64,000 bases of DNA from Pisolithus tinctorius. Its lineage: Eukaryota; Basidiomycota; Agaricomycetes; Boletales; Pisolithaceae. The stretch's first letter is position 1, and each line of letters starts with the position of its first letter. The notes under the pieces were generated by a model. That model had not been told where the DNA came from and did not search any database. It saw only the letters and a list, made by a program, of their open reading frames with translations. The stretch lies in contig JANFAH010000070.1 of assembly GCA_024663395.1 (NCBI GenBank), positions 186,001 through 250,000 on the forward strand. Reading direction: 5' to 3'. A program made the translations under genes and the position numbers. Shown one piece after another: positions 23,178-35,996 of the stretch.

Positions 23178-26100
23178 TTATCGTCTTTGCTTCTCTAGAA
23201 GGTGCCTAAGAACACTGACAGTGTGCCCGTGAGTCGGGTCTTCAGATAACCGCACTATCTGCCTCGCAATGCTTGATGGAATGAGATCTTGCTAGCACAC
23301 CTACGTAGTAACATACCTTGTCGGGCCCTCGGCGACCACTGGACAATCCTTAACCAAATGATAGGGTCCTCGGCATACCACACACCGGACTGATGTGGCT
23401 GGTTTGGGCTTCTTTGGGACCATCCCTACTTCGGCGTGAGGCGACCTTTCGCGCTTTGACGGAAGAGTGGAAGAACCAGGATGGGAGTTGCTTAGCATTT
23501 GAAAACGGTCAGCTCCCTTCCCTTGTTTGTTCTGGTAGGGAATCAGGGTAGACGGTTTGCTCGCAAACGGCGGTGGTTGGAGTCGAGGTACGGGGGCTCG
23601 TTCGTCGGTGGTAGGAGCGGACGGTGGCACTGCAACAGAAGGAAACTTGCGGGGTTGGGATGACAGACCACCCAGAGTATGGGACAAGGACACTGCAAGC
23701 GGGGGATTCGAAGTCCGTTTCTGTGTTGTCTTCTTCTTAGCGGTCGTCTTTGTAGGTCTTGGCATTTGACCAACTATCAAATGCCATTGTCCACGTCGTT
23801 GAAGCTCTTGGTCTATCGCTTCGATTGCGGCATTCTACAGGCGATGTCATGAAGGAGACAGGTATGCAGTGGGCACGTCTACCTACCCTTGTTTCTGCTG
23901 GCTCATCACTTGAATGAAGCAGCATCGCGCGATATTCCACCAGATTTATTGAGTTTTCGGTCATCGTGCATGTGCCGGCATGAACACTATCGCAGAGGCC
24001 ACACTTCTGGCCAACGTCGCGTTGGATAGTCTGGACACCGGTTGTCAATCCGTGGATTTCGCGCCTCTTAAGCTTCATGGAGGGGTCTGGTTCCGCATTC
24101 ATGGATACCACAGAAGAGTCAGAATCTTCAGCATGATTGGATGCAGCCCATGCATCAGAATCCGAAGATGTGCCAGTTTTGGACGAACGGCCCTTCTTCT
24201 TCCATCTCTTCTTGCTCGCCTGGGGGCTATCTTCCAAACCCTCTATATGATCCAGTCGTTGCTGAAATAGAGTAAATCAGCAAGTAATGCCATTATGAAG
24301 CCAAAAACGCACCTGAGGGAAAGACGCCGCTGCCTTGCGACGAACTCCGCGGCCCGTCGCTTCGTGTACTTGGGATGTATTCTTCGCCACCGCTATGCGT
24401 TGTAAAGTTTGGGCCCATGAATCATCGTGAGGTTCCGGTGTCTCGTTGCCAATATCCTCGAACGTGCCCTTATTTGCGGCCCACACCTTTGCAAAACTGA
24501 ACTTCAAGCCCCCGTCCTTTGTAACTTCTTCTTGTTCCCCTTCAACCTCAGTCTTCTCGATGAGTTTATCAAGGTCATTGTCGGTATCTGGGCGAGGTTG
24601 GAGCGGTGTTACGACAGGAAAATAAAGCAGTGCTTACACACTATGTCACGCGCATTTTGGTCGTTTTCTTCGAAAAGCTCCTTTGCACCAAAAGTTAGTA
24701 TTGACTCCAAATCCCCTGCGCCATTCTCATCGTCATCCATCTTCTGGACGATCAGGTGGTCGAGGACAAGCTTCTTCTTCCCAGCTTGCATTATTTTTTC
24801 TGTGGAATATGATGTCCGATTCCGTGAGATTCCATGCGATGGTGGAATAACTTACCCTCAGCAGAGTCTTTGACCATGAGTTTGAAAACAAGACAAGTCT
24901 TCTGTTGACCATACCGATGCGAACGGGAAATTGCCTAGAAGCTGCGTATAAGCACATTGACAAAATCGTTCAAATGTTCTCAACTTGTAAATCCTGCACA
25001 TATGCATTCATTAATGACATGGGACATAAGGTGGGACTGTATAAGGAGACCCACCTGATGGGGGTTGAAGTCCGGGTCAAATATGATCACAGTATCTGCC
25101 GTGTAGAGATTGATGCCGACACCTCCGGCACGTGTAGTGAGGATATATATGAAGACGTCGGAGTCAGGCTGATTGAATTCGTCCATGCCTTTCTGCCTAA
25201 CGCTTTGCTTCGTGTCCCCGTCCTAGAAGTGAAAAATAAAAATAAATCGCGCAATGTACAAAATGTAGTGAGTTGTGACATACCAGTCTTAAAAACTTGT
25301 AGCCTTCTCCTGTCAAGAAGTCCTCCACAATATCGAGCACCAAGACAAACTTGGAGGGGTTCATAAGGCAAGGTTAAGTAAGATTAAGAATCGAGCCCAC
25401 CTGACTAAATAACAAGACGCGATGACCGCGTGCTTTCAGCTTGGGTAACAAGCATTTTAGCAGTCGAAGTTTAGCGCTTGCGCTAATCAATCTCTCGTGA
25501 GCCTCAGCAAGGGGTAGACCTGCGGGTTCTATGGTATCTGAGATAAGATACGGGTGTTGCAGGCATCTGCGTAACGGGCTCAGTGGAGTGGAAGACGTGA
25601 AGTTTTGCATTTTGAACACTGACTTTCGCAGTTGCATCAATAGGTTGTTCAAATTGGCCTTGATCGACAGCGACCGACCATGCTGCACGGCTGCAGACGA
25701 GGATCGTACGAGGTTACTGAGGATTTGCAGGTTTTGGCCTAAAACAATCAGTCAGTCTTGCGCGTTGACGTGGACAGGGTCGTACTTAGGATAGAACGGT
25801 AAACCTCTTTCTGTAACGGACTCATCGAGACTGGGACAATAACCTCGTTCTAAGCAACAATAAGTAAATGTGGCCGAGTCCTAGAACCGGGCACAAACCT
25901 TTGGAGGAAGTTGGAGGACATCACTCTTGATACGGCGCAAAAAGTATGGTTTCAGTCTTGCGTGGAGTTGCCGGACAAGGTCTTCGTTGAGGACCTCGTA
26001 CTCCTTAGCAAGGGTTTCGAGGTCGTTCCATTGATTTGGATCGAGGAAATTCATTAAGTTGAAAAGTTCCCGGATGTTGTTGTTCAACGGGGTCTTCAGG

Positions 26101-29100
26101 GCGGTGTGAGGAAGTATGTAGTCCAGCATACGGGGTTACTCACTCCTGTCATGATGACGCGGTGCACGACATTTAGCTCGTTGAGCTTCCGGAACAACAA
26201 ACTCGTGTCGCTCTTGACTGCAAGGGACCGTATTTAGGACGTTTCTTGTTGATGAGGTGGAAAAGAATCCACTTACGTCGTTGACCTTCATCCACCACCA
26301 GAACTTCCCAGCGAGGGATATTTCTGAAAACGACAGCAAAATCACGGTTACTGGTTACAGTCTCATAGGTCGTGATCAGTACGTGGTATTTCGGATTCGC
26401 TGCTCCACGTTTGGTCGAACCATGGAACAGTTCGTACTGAATGACCACGTCCCTCGACTTAGCTTCGCCATAAAATGGTACCACTCTGAGTCTCGGCGCC
26501 CAACGAGAGAACTCCCGGACCCAATTAGTAATCGTGCTGTTGGGAACGACAACCAAAGCCGGAGCAGCTTTGAATTCGCCGACCAGCCTCCCTAGAAAAG
26601 TTACTATTTGCACTGTTTTTCCCTCAAACAAAACATCAGCTAGAGGCGTGTAGCACGGAGCGACTTCACTCACGAGTCCCATTTCGTCGGCTAATATGCA
26701 TGGCTGCCGAATCCACCAGTTATCACAGAGCCAGTTTAGCCCATCGATCTAGTGCGAGATATTCGCGAGCTGTCAACAACTCACGGCAGAGGGTTCACAT
26801 ACCTGGAATTTCATCAGTTTCAACTGATCACTCTGTCCCAACTTTGGCTGCTCTTCTGTTGTTGAATCGATAACATGCGACGCGTAACCATCACGACGTC
26901 GATTATCAAGTCTCTGCATTTCCTTTGGGGATTTAAGGACGGAAATAGTACGAGACTCGAGGAAGGATACGAAAGCCCGTTCAAATGCGGAATATCCTGG
27001 CTCGCCGGGACGGGGCGGCGAGTCCCAGGTCACTGTGAAAGAGTGAGACGATCCGCGCAACTTAATCATTCAACAACTCACCTTCCTCGTACCCGAGATC
27101 CTCCCATTTGATAAATGCCCATACAACTTGATTGATGTCTTCCTTGTCTAACTTGTGTTTGGTCCTGGTCTCCCACTCGTCGACAGATTCCAGTAAAGCG
27201 TTGTCCGGCTGCTCGCCGTCATTGAAGGCACGCTCCCATTGCAATTGAAGACCCTTAGGCATGGTGACCGTATCGTCATCATCGCTAGTTGCAATATACT
27301 GACGCTGACGGCGGCGCATTTCCATCGCAGCGGGCGGATGCCAGAGTTGCACATCCAAAACACGGTCGACTGTCTTCCACACCGGTGGAATTCGAAGTTC
27401 CGCGTCCTTTAGTGGCTGAGGTGCGAAATGATCTAGTTTAGTTCGGCGTTGAACTTTTGGCGCTGTAACAATCCCAGGCTCAAAGGTGGTTTTGTCAGTC
27501 TCAGTATCCCCAGAAGTCATGACAGGGTCTTCTAGCAGCTCAACTTTGGGGCCACTGGCCAGAAAGTTTTTGAGCTTTGCGAAATGGGTAGAGACAAGCC
27601 ACATGTGAGGGACCCATTGAACTCTGCGGTAACTCCTTTCTGACCATTTCACCAAGTATTCCCTAGGCAGAGAAGCCTTGATGTCCGGCGTATAGTCCAC
27701 TGACTTGGGTTCCGTCGCATCTGGCGGAAAGAAACGCCAAGCAAGTATCTTGTCCAAAGGATAAACGAAGGATGCGCAATCGGCACACTGCCAGTCGTTG
27801 TTCGACTGGTAGTGCTCTGCCCGTTCTGCGTCTGAGTACGATGATTCATCATTGTCAGGATCGGGTAAGTGCTGATAATGGGCAAGCCTCTTGCATGAGA
27901 CGCAACGAAATAGAAGCTCTCTTGAGGGCTTCAGTGCGCCAGAAGCTGTAGCATGATTGCTATCAATAGGCTTCTCAACTTCAGCGGTGACATCGACGAC
28001 CAGTTGCGCTGAAGGACTAGATTCCTTCGGTGCAATCGGATCGCCAATATGTTGCCGAGGTTCCAAAGCTACTTCGCCGCATCCCATGCATATGCCACCT
28101 TTCATGCAAGCACCACAGATGAACTCGGTGGTTTGGTCGATACCAAGCTCCTTTCTATCTGGCAATCCATTTGCAGCAGATATATCCTGTATGTGCTCGT
28201 GATCTTTTCTCTCCTTATCACGAGAATGAGCAGCTCTCGTAATCTCATCCCTTTGAGTGCTCGCCAGGCATCGCCAGTGAGCGGCCACAGGGCACTTGAG
28301 GCTGTAATGCGTATTAGAAAGAATATAAACAACTGTAGTATGACCATACCATCGAACCCAGCCACCCAGGTGCCGAATCTGCTCTTCCTCGTTCTCTTCC
28401 AGGTCAGCGTCACTGTTCCTCCTGCGGCGACCCCTTTTGGGCTTCATTGCTGCTCTCAGCAACTCATGAGCAGGGCCTTTGTGGCATTTCTCACAGACTT
28501 CCCTATGTGCACGAAGAGAAGCAGTGTCTTCGTCGTCATATGGATCAAAGTCAAGGTCATTAATGTCTCGAAAATGACCGTAAGCTGGGTGAGATGGGAC
28601 GGGACGCCGCTTCTTAGGCTTCTTCGTGGCATCTAACTTGGCAAACCTGCGGTCCGAACCTTCCTCGTCATCTGTACTCATAGTTTCATTATCAAAGTCG
28701 TCATCGAGGTTTAAACGCGCAGCCTTCCTAGCACGAGTCGATCGTCTCGTGGGGACCATCTCAACATCGCTATAGCCTCCAAGCTCGTCCTCCGAATCGG
28801 AAACTGTCTGTGATGACCGGAGTGGCCTTCTTAACTTTCTGGGGCTGAAAGGTAGTTTGCTCTGTTTGAGGGCCTTGGTGCTTCTTGTAGTAGGGAGACG
28901 GTAAGTGGGCTCGCTAAAATCGTCGTCGTTTTCGTCGTCCGAATCATCCATTTCTGTCAGCGGAGAAAGTTCAGAGTCTGAAAGTTGAGGTATGCTGCCG
29001 GTGAACGTCTTTGATGTGACAGAGTGTCCGTTTATTGTGACTATATGCTTGATTCGCGAGTCCTTGTGAACAGTGCTCGAGGAGGGATCAAATGCCTCAA

Positions 29101-29581
29101 GAGAACCCTCCAACTTGTTCCGCTCTGAACAGCTAAGTGAGCTTCATTTCATCCGCACGATTGTAGACCCACCATATTCGTTAACGAGATCCTCGTACTG
29201 AGCTTTGAATGCAGCCGCAGGAAGCTGCGCGGTTTTACCGTGAGAAGCTACAGTAGGAATTCCGATGTCGTAACCCACCTTGTGTGCAAGACCATCTGAG
29301 AAGCGCACATAATAATACAAAGCCCTGCCCTCGCGCCATTCACCTGCTATAGCTTTGAGATCGTCACGACCAAACGAGACTCCGTCGTTGAAGCTATCTG
29401 GAACGGGTTCGTATAGGTCTCTCTCAAAGGAAGGTGGCTTGGATATTTCGATGAAAAAAGTAGGTTTTCCATGAACCGCCACTTCGGCAGGCAGGGGTGG
29501 GGTAGTGGACTTGGGTGGTGAATCCGAAGGCTTAGGGGAGGTACTGAGTAGTATTGGATCTGGGCTTGCTGGTGCATTCAT
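23178..29581 (-). CDS. Mit1/CHD-like chromatin remodeler (PHD-like, chromo, SNF2, C-terminal zinc fingers)
   Basis: Very long multi-exon gene, ATG at 29579-29581 and TAA at 23178-23180, about 1,700 aa. Order: N-terminal region with ESRD-free acidic and Ser-rich tracts; Cys-rich PHD-like modules ([46 protein letters not shown]); chromodomain-like [20 protein letters not shown] and [19 protein letters not shown]; an SNF2 ATPase with [13 protein letters not shown] (restored by a GTGAGT intron splitting motif I), [29 protein letters not shown] motif [30 protein letters not shown] block and [13 protein letters not shown]; then [19 protein letters not shown], the Mit1-type C-terminal zinc finger; and a final CCHC knuckle [14 protein letters not shown]. 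Mit1 is the ATPase of fission-yeast SHREC, which positions nucleosomes in heterochromatin. The last junctions near 23320 are uncertain. Confidence 0.82.
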
Positions 29582-29795
29582 TTCAGCAACGCCACGACTC
29601 TGAAACCCCCCAGGACGCGTCGAGGCTGGACAGACACGGTCGCGGATGAAAGTCCCCAAGCGTGTTTTCGGGCTGGTCACGCTTTGTCAGTATGGTCACG
29701 TGCTAATTAGCCCCTGAAAGGTACTACTTTCCTGATTTGGTCACACCTGCACACTGCCAAGTCCAGTTCGGCGAGTCCTGCCATACAAACCAGAC
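29582..29795. promoter_or_regulatory. Divergent promoter region, Mit1-like / SEC8
   Basis: 214 bp between divergent ATGs. Both promoters must lie here. The two minus-strand open frames in it use non-ATG starts and are not supported as coding. Confidence 0.4.
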
Positions 29796-32700
29796 ATGTC
29801 CCGCGTGCCCCCTGACCCCCAGCGACGAAATCGCGCACCGTCCGTGTCAAATTCAAACGGAAGTCCCCCAGTATTGTCGCTGCCTTCAACCAGGCCACTC
29901 CAGATTACCCGTCCGCCCTCTCGCCCAGTCACCCCAAGTAACAACACCTTCGCACCCTCGTCCCCCAAAGGTTCCATCTTCTCCTCGCCAAAGGGCCCCG
30001 TTCGTCCCCAACGGTCGGAACTGAGATCTCGGCAGCCATCTGACTACTCCACCGCCGAACGAGCCTCCACGTCTTCTTCGCGCCTCGCTTATGACTACAA
30101 CGGAAGAGACCGTAGGGACAGCTCCAGTACAATACGTTCCGATGCATCCGCATCCCAGCGATACCATAATGGGTCTCTCGCCGACAACAGGCCTCGACTG
30201 GACCTTTCCCGTAGTTCGGTGGATGATGTGCGAACGACGTCGCCAACTTCTATCGCCACATCCCCTGCGCTTTCTGCTATCATGGCCGCTTTTAAAGATG
30301 CTGGTGCTAGAAAACGTGGCATGACGAACGAGGGAAACGAGGAATATGAGAGGGATAGGAAAGCAGAGATAGAGCGACAAAAGTCCAGACAGGAACGCAT
30401 CAGGGAACGTACGCCTGGACGTAGGCCTACCGGTAAGGCCAAAGCTGGCGATATCGACGGTGAGTATCTTATAGCCAAGAACCACAAAGCCTCCGACAGC
30501 GGCGCCATCTGGGTATGAGTGTGTCACTGAGTCCGGTCACAGCGATCCTGGATGAAATCAAAGACGAATGGGAGTTTGTTATCGACCCTGATGTATGAAC
30601 GGCATCTTTTCTTTTCTTCCCCCTGATGTACTCAAACCATTTCCCCAGTTTAACAACGTAGATTTGGTACTAGCTCTCCTAGATGGACCATCTACCGGCA
30701 AAAGCCTGGATTCATTCAAACGGACCAAGGCTACACTATCCCAAGCGCTGAAAGGATCTGTGGACAGTTAGTAACACAACCGTCTCATCGCTTTGCAACG
30801 CCGCTCATGCATTGATCACAAAGAACACTACAAAGCTTTCGCAGACGCACTGCCACACCACGCTGCCCTTTTGAGCCACCTGGGACTTGCCCAAACGCAA
30901 GTCAAGGGAACGCGGAGTTCCTTACAAGAAGCAAAAGAGGCCCTTGGCAGCAGACGCGCAGATCTAGTTCAGCTATGGTCGCGGGGTCAAATGCTTGAAG
31001 AAATGATTCGCTTGTTGGATGACATGTAAGCATTTTTATTCCCATTTCAGTGAAGATGTGGCTGAACCACTCGAAAGTGAACACCTCAAGTCCGTCCCTG
31101 ACGCGTTGGAGACTCTCATATCAGAAAAGCGATTGATACAAGCAGCAGCTTTGCTGATACGGAGCCTTAAATTGATCAACAAACCAGACATGCAAGAGAT
31201 TGGTGCTGTTGGTGACTTGCGAAGTTATCTCACTGGCCAAGAGAATGTGGGGGTCATATATCTTTTCGTGTCACACGCCGTTGAATGTTGCATAGGCTCT
31301 TCGGGAAATTCTTGTCGATGAGTTGCATAACCACCTTTATCTCAAATCCTTCTTTTGTGAGACGCGCTGGGTCGCATACACTCCAAATCAAAGGACACGT
31401 ATGTATCCGTGCCTATTGCTTTACATCGCTGACAAACGTAACCAGTTGCAAAGGTTCCTTTTGAAGACGAATCCGCCCGTCCGGATATACCGACCGTGGC
31501 TCGCCCTGTCGCAACATCCTTTCCTCAGAACTCTCAAACTAGTCGTCTGTCGAGGTATCTCAATAGTCTGGCTTCGCGACCCAACGACCCTTCCGATGAC
31601 CTTAATGGGGCGAACCTCGTTAACCATGGTGCGGCCCGGGAAACTTCGATGTCAATATCTTCCACAACATCCCAAGCGGTGCAGGCAAATATCGACCCGG
31701 AAGCGGATTCCTTCGCATATATCGAAATGCTATTGGAGTCGCTTGCCATCTTAGGCAAGCTCGGCAATACTCTGGATACAGTCATGCAGCGTCTACCTGG
31801 CGAAATTTATGCCTTGGTTGAAGCAACAGTCAACGAGGTAGAGGAACGAGCAGAACAATCCAAGAGAAACTCCCTCATTCTCAGCACCAGTATGGGAAGT
31901 AAGTCGGAAGGTGGATACATCTTTACTTGTAGCGCCCCGCCCGCTATGCACTCAGCCCGCTTGCATCCCGCTGTGGGTGCGCCGGCTATGTTGGTATCTT
32001 CATTACGCCTCGCTGCACTGGAATTACCAGCGAAACAAGCCGATCACGAAATTTTGAGGGACCTCTTTTGGACAGTATTTTCGAAACTTGATGCTGTTAC
32101 TCAGGGTCTCTGCGTTGTTTTTGAGGTTTCAAACCGTATTGGGACGGTACGTTGAAAGTGCTTCATATGGCGGTTGATATTCTTGATTTTTTTATTTAGC
32201 GTCGCGACTTCAAGGACTCCTCAGGCGCTAAAACTGGTGCACTTTTCCCTATTGCCGATGTCTGGGGTTTGGTACAGGCCGAAGTACCTGATAACGCATA
32301 ATGTCTCCCGGTTCTGCTCTAATGCCCTGATAGGTTCGGACACTTCTGCATGATTACCTAACCGACGAAGAGCAGAGCTCCGTGGCAGGACGAAACCCAA
32401 TCGCTTCCATCAATGAAGTGCTTCGAGAAGGACGCTTCACGCGAGACAAACTGAAGGTCGATCTTGTGCTTTACGTCTATCTTGTTTTTCTTCTTCTGAT
32501 TGCTGGTGGCATCTGCAGGTCATCTTTCGATTTTCCGATTCCGATATCAGGTCATCGACAAAAGTTCTTAGAAGACACGAAAGCGAACTCTTACATTCTC
32601 TTCGGGACACCATGCCTGGATTAGCTCACAGCTCCTCGGAAAGCACTATTCAGACAACACTTTCTACTGTTACAGCCGACGACCATGCGGCTGGCCCAGG

Positions 32701-34606
32701 CCAGCACCATCGGTTACTCATTAAACCGGACGCATTCCATGTCAGCGTGTTATTCCAGCCCACGTTGACATTCTTGAATCGAATAGCGGATGTCCTTCCC
32801 AACGACGTGGATAATGCCCGCTCAATGGCTGAGCTATTAGATGATTTCGTGCTCAAGGTATACTTGCCACAGCTAGAAGAGAAAGTATCTTTATTGTTCC
32901 ACCACGCAATCTCGAGTATAATATTCTCTTCTCCTCTTTCATGTTTGTCCAAGAGCTGACTGCGATCAGGTCCCGATGCATTCCAACCCGACATCCTGTC
33001 AACTCGCTTCAGTCCTCAACCACTACTAAAGGTACTTGTGGATTGTCATCTCCGTATATTCATCCTCATATTTTCCAGGTGACCACGCAGATCATGGCAC
33101 TCATAAATTCACTATGTATAATGCTTCGCACTACTCCATTTCACCAAGAGAATTATTCCCGCCTGATCATCGGGGTTATCATTCAACTATACCAACGTTG
33201 TAGTGATCGGCTACAGGCCCTCGTATCCACAGAGCGACATGGAGATACTCCGCGAGTGTCACTAGCGGCTCAGTGGGCCCAAAGACCAGAGTTGAACGCG
33301 TGTTTGTCGGAATTTTCTATGTCAACTGTGCGTAATACGAGATTTCTTCAGGCGTGTATTCTCCAACTTATTATTCGTGCTACTAGGATGGCTCGGTTAG
33401 ACGATCACTCTGCAGACAAGAAATCCATCTCGAAATGAGTCTGCTGGGTCAGGGGACTGTAAACAAAGACGACTTGATTGTCTCTATACGCGGTATTGCG
33501 GCGCTTTGCAGTCTGCATAGGAGCGTTGTGAGTGGCATATTATATTTCATTTCATTTCGCCAACGTCTCCCGCAGGCATGGATAACCGAGCAATTAAGCA
33601 ATCTGAAGTCAGCACGGGACGGTGTTCTGTCCCCAGAAACCGCACCACGCTCGGAATTGCCCAACGTTTTTACACCGTTCACACCGTCACCATTCCTCCC
33701 CGTGTTCCCGTCCGTTTCTGAACGAAACGAAGTAAACTTGCCGCTCTCCAGAGAGATGGCAATGTAAGCGTTTCACGTCTCTCGGTGTACATCTTACTTA
33801 TGCAAAAATGCAGGCGATTCAGCGCACTTCAGAAGACATATACTCAGTTGGCTGAGATGATCCTTCATACCATCAGAATAGAAGTTCGTTGTCGGACAAT
33901 GTATCATCTTGATGCAGCCTTCCGCCTTGTAAGTTCCGCTCCCTTGGCATTCATGACTTCCCCACCATTTCTTCAGGGAAACTATCAAATTGATCACGAG
34001 GTCGGGGAACCGGATCCTTACATTGTTGACTTGAACACAGAACTCAGCAAAATTGACGAATGCGTGCTCTCCACATTACTCAAAGAGGAACAAGAGTCTG
34101 TCCATTCTCTCTTCTCAGGCATTTCTTTAATAACCAATATGAGATAGCTTTGTCTTCTGTGGTTTGGAAGATCTTGTGGAACATCTCTTGGTCGCAAACG
34201 CCAGGCTCATACGATCAGCCAACAACCTTGGGATCACGAAGGTATTGCGGAACATCCTGGCGTTACAGCAAGGTATAAGGTCAGTTGGGGGTGGTAGACA
34301 AGGCGCACAGTTGGAGAGGGCTAGATTGTATTATTCGCTCTTTTACTTGGGCCCACAGGTAGGGGATAATTCTCCTTCACGACTCATATTGTAACCACAT
34401 TCCAGGGCTTGCTCGATAGCGTCCGCTCCAAGAACGTATTCTCCTTCGACGAATACAAAGTGATGCTGGATCTCCAGTGTGGAGTGGACCAGAGCCTGGG
34501 GGATGCAGCTGCAGCAAAAGCCAACGACCCAAACCACGGGATGTATACCATCGAATTGCACGGCTTGGAGCTCGAGAACTCTGCTGAGACCGAGACGAAC
34601 TATTAG
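29796..34606 (+). CDS. SEC8: Exocyst subunit Sec8/EXOC4
   Basis: Multi-exon gene; exon 1 29796-30459, exon 2 30543-30592, and about a dozen further exons to TAG 34604-34606. Sec8 is a core exocyst subunit that tethers secretory vesicles at sites of polarised growth such as the hyphal tip. The first ~220 residues are Ser/Pro/Arg-rich. The family region follows: DIDAILDEIKDEWEFVIDPD, DLVLALLDGPSTGKSLDSFK, YKAFADALPHHAALLSHLGL, SLQEAKEALGSRRADLVQLW, HLKSVPDALETLISEKRL, INKPDMQEIGAVGDLRSYL and ELHNHLYLKSF-type blocks, all typical of Sec8. It ends with VFSFDEYKVMLDLQCGVDQS and a short acidic tail. Internal exon boundaries between 31.2 and 34.4 kb were not all resolved, and some exons are short. 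Confidence 0.9.
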
Positions 34607-34743
34607 CACATGACCGTAAGGCGTCGTGTGGTCGCACGGCTGTCTTACATACACCATACGCCCAGTGTTCAGCCCCTCACGAGATACCTGCCGAGTAGGT
34701 AGTTTCTGTAGTATAAGCAGTCCCGAGCATAATTTAATGTTGT

Positions 34744-35892
34744 CTATCGTGAGGTTATGTCTCGTAGCCATGCAAGGTCTTCTCCATCGACGAAATGCAG
34801 TCGCGACGCCTGCAGCTTTCCTCCCATCAGCGCATTCCTGGGTATAGATACCGTGTAGCTGTGAGATTCGCTTTTGGCAGGATGGTAAGTTAAGATAGGA
34901 AGACGTCCCAGAAGCTCTCGGTAACGCCGCCGGAGCCAACGAACCGGTAGTTTACCGTCAAAGGGATTGCGAGAGCGTTCTGGGGTAGTGCCAGGACCAC
35001 TTTGCCTCCTATTAGTAGGCAACGGTGAAATGCAGGTGTACCCTGCTAAGTCGAATACTTGCTGGAGGAGGTTAGTTTCCTCAAAACCGATACACCGGGG
35101 CTGTGTCGCATCGCCATTCGTGCCGCTGTCAGACGACGGAGGTTCGACTGAGATTTGAAGGGGCGGAAGGACTTTGTTCACTTCTGTGGTGAAAAAGCGC
35201 CATCGCGTATTCACTTCGCGCCGTTTACTCAAGGGACCTAAGAGTTTAGCTTCCTCAGAGCCAGGTCTGGCACGCTCGGGTAATGTGGGAGGAAATGCAA
35301 GGTCTTTATCCTTCAGAGGGTTTTTGCGGGAATAAGCAGATGTGAGAAGAGCTCTGAGCTCTGTGGAGTAGACAGGCGGCCGTGATTTCTCATTCCCCGG
35401 TATGATGGGAGGAGGACGTGTGGCACGAGGGTCAGAGAGCAGCGGCTTCACAGGTTTACATGAGGTTCAGAGGGTGGCACGCTAAAACTAGCCGCATACC
35501 TCTAACAATTCGTATCGCAGCTTCCCAACCCTCCCATAGGCCACATCGAGCATGCGGTTAAACGCAATGTGATTGCCTGTATTTGCCAGTTGCAGCCGTC
35601 GTAGGCCCTGGATATTGCCAGTAGCAGAGTAGCTCGATTTATAGCTACTATTATTTTTACCTTCAATATTCTTTTGAGCTTCGTGCGTCTCATGCCCTCG
35701 GGCTCGGTCTGAAGGACGCGTCGGAAGGTATCCGAACCCTGGATCTGGTAGAACTGGCTGCGGTGTATCAGTGAAAATGCGACGTTCTTGGGGTGATGCT
35801 TCAAACCGAAGGTAGATGTGCGGAAGCCTTCTGACTTCGCGAATATATTTGCGGTAGATCGAGAATATCGCTCCAGGAGACATGTCTAACAT
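34744..35892 (-). CDS. LYR-motif (complex 1 LYR family) protein with long C-terminal extension
   Basis: Multi-exon minus-strand gene, ATG at 35890-35892 (or 35881-35883, MSPGAIF), TAG at 34744-34746. The N-terminus fits the LYR fold: SIYRKYIREVRRLPHIYLRQ, then FYQIQGSDTFRRVLQTEPEG and MRRTKLKRILK, restored by removing a 50-nt intron after HIYLR. LYR proteins bind the mitochondrial acyl carrier protein and assist Fe-S and respiratory-complex assembly. Typical members are about 100 aa. This one continues for roughly 240 residues in a separate exon that I do not recognise as any domain. The extension includes WLRRRYRELLGRLPIL near its end, which itself looks LYR-like. Mitochondrial location is inferred. 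It converges with SEC8 (137 bp) and is divergent from the WBP4-like gene. Confidence 0.75.
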
Positions 35893-35996
35893 CGTTGGAG
35901 CCGGAAGTACTGCGCTGTTGGGAGTGGCCGCAGACAGACAGCCCCTGACTGAGGCTGAAGTTGAATCGCTTCCAACTGCTTTGATCGGCTACAATC
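35893..35996. promoter_or_regulatory. 104-bp divergent promoter, LYR / WBP4-like
   Basis: Only 104 bp lie between the divergent ATGs at 35892 and 35997. A shared bidirectional promoter is inferred from spacing alone. Confidence 0.4.

Noticed and set aside
29741..30527. Several long minus-strand frames opposite SEC8 exon 1
   Set aside because: Caused by low-complexity Ser/Pro/Arg coding on the other strand, which leaves antisense frames open.
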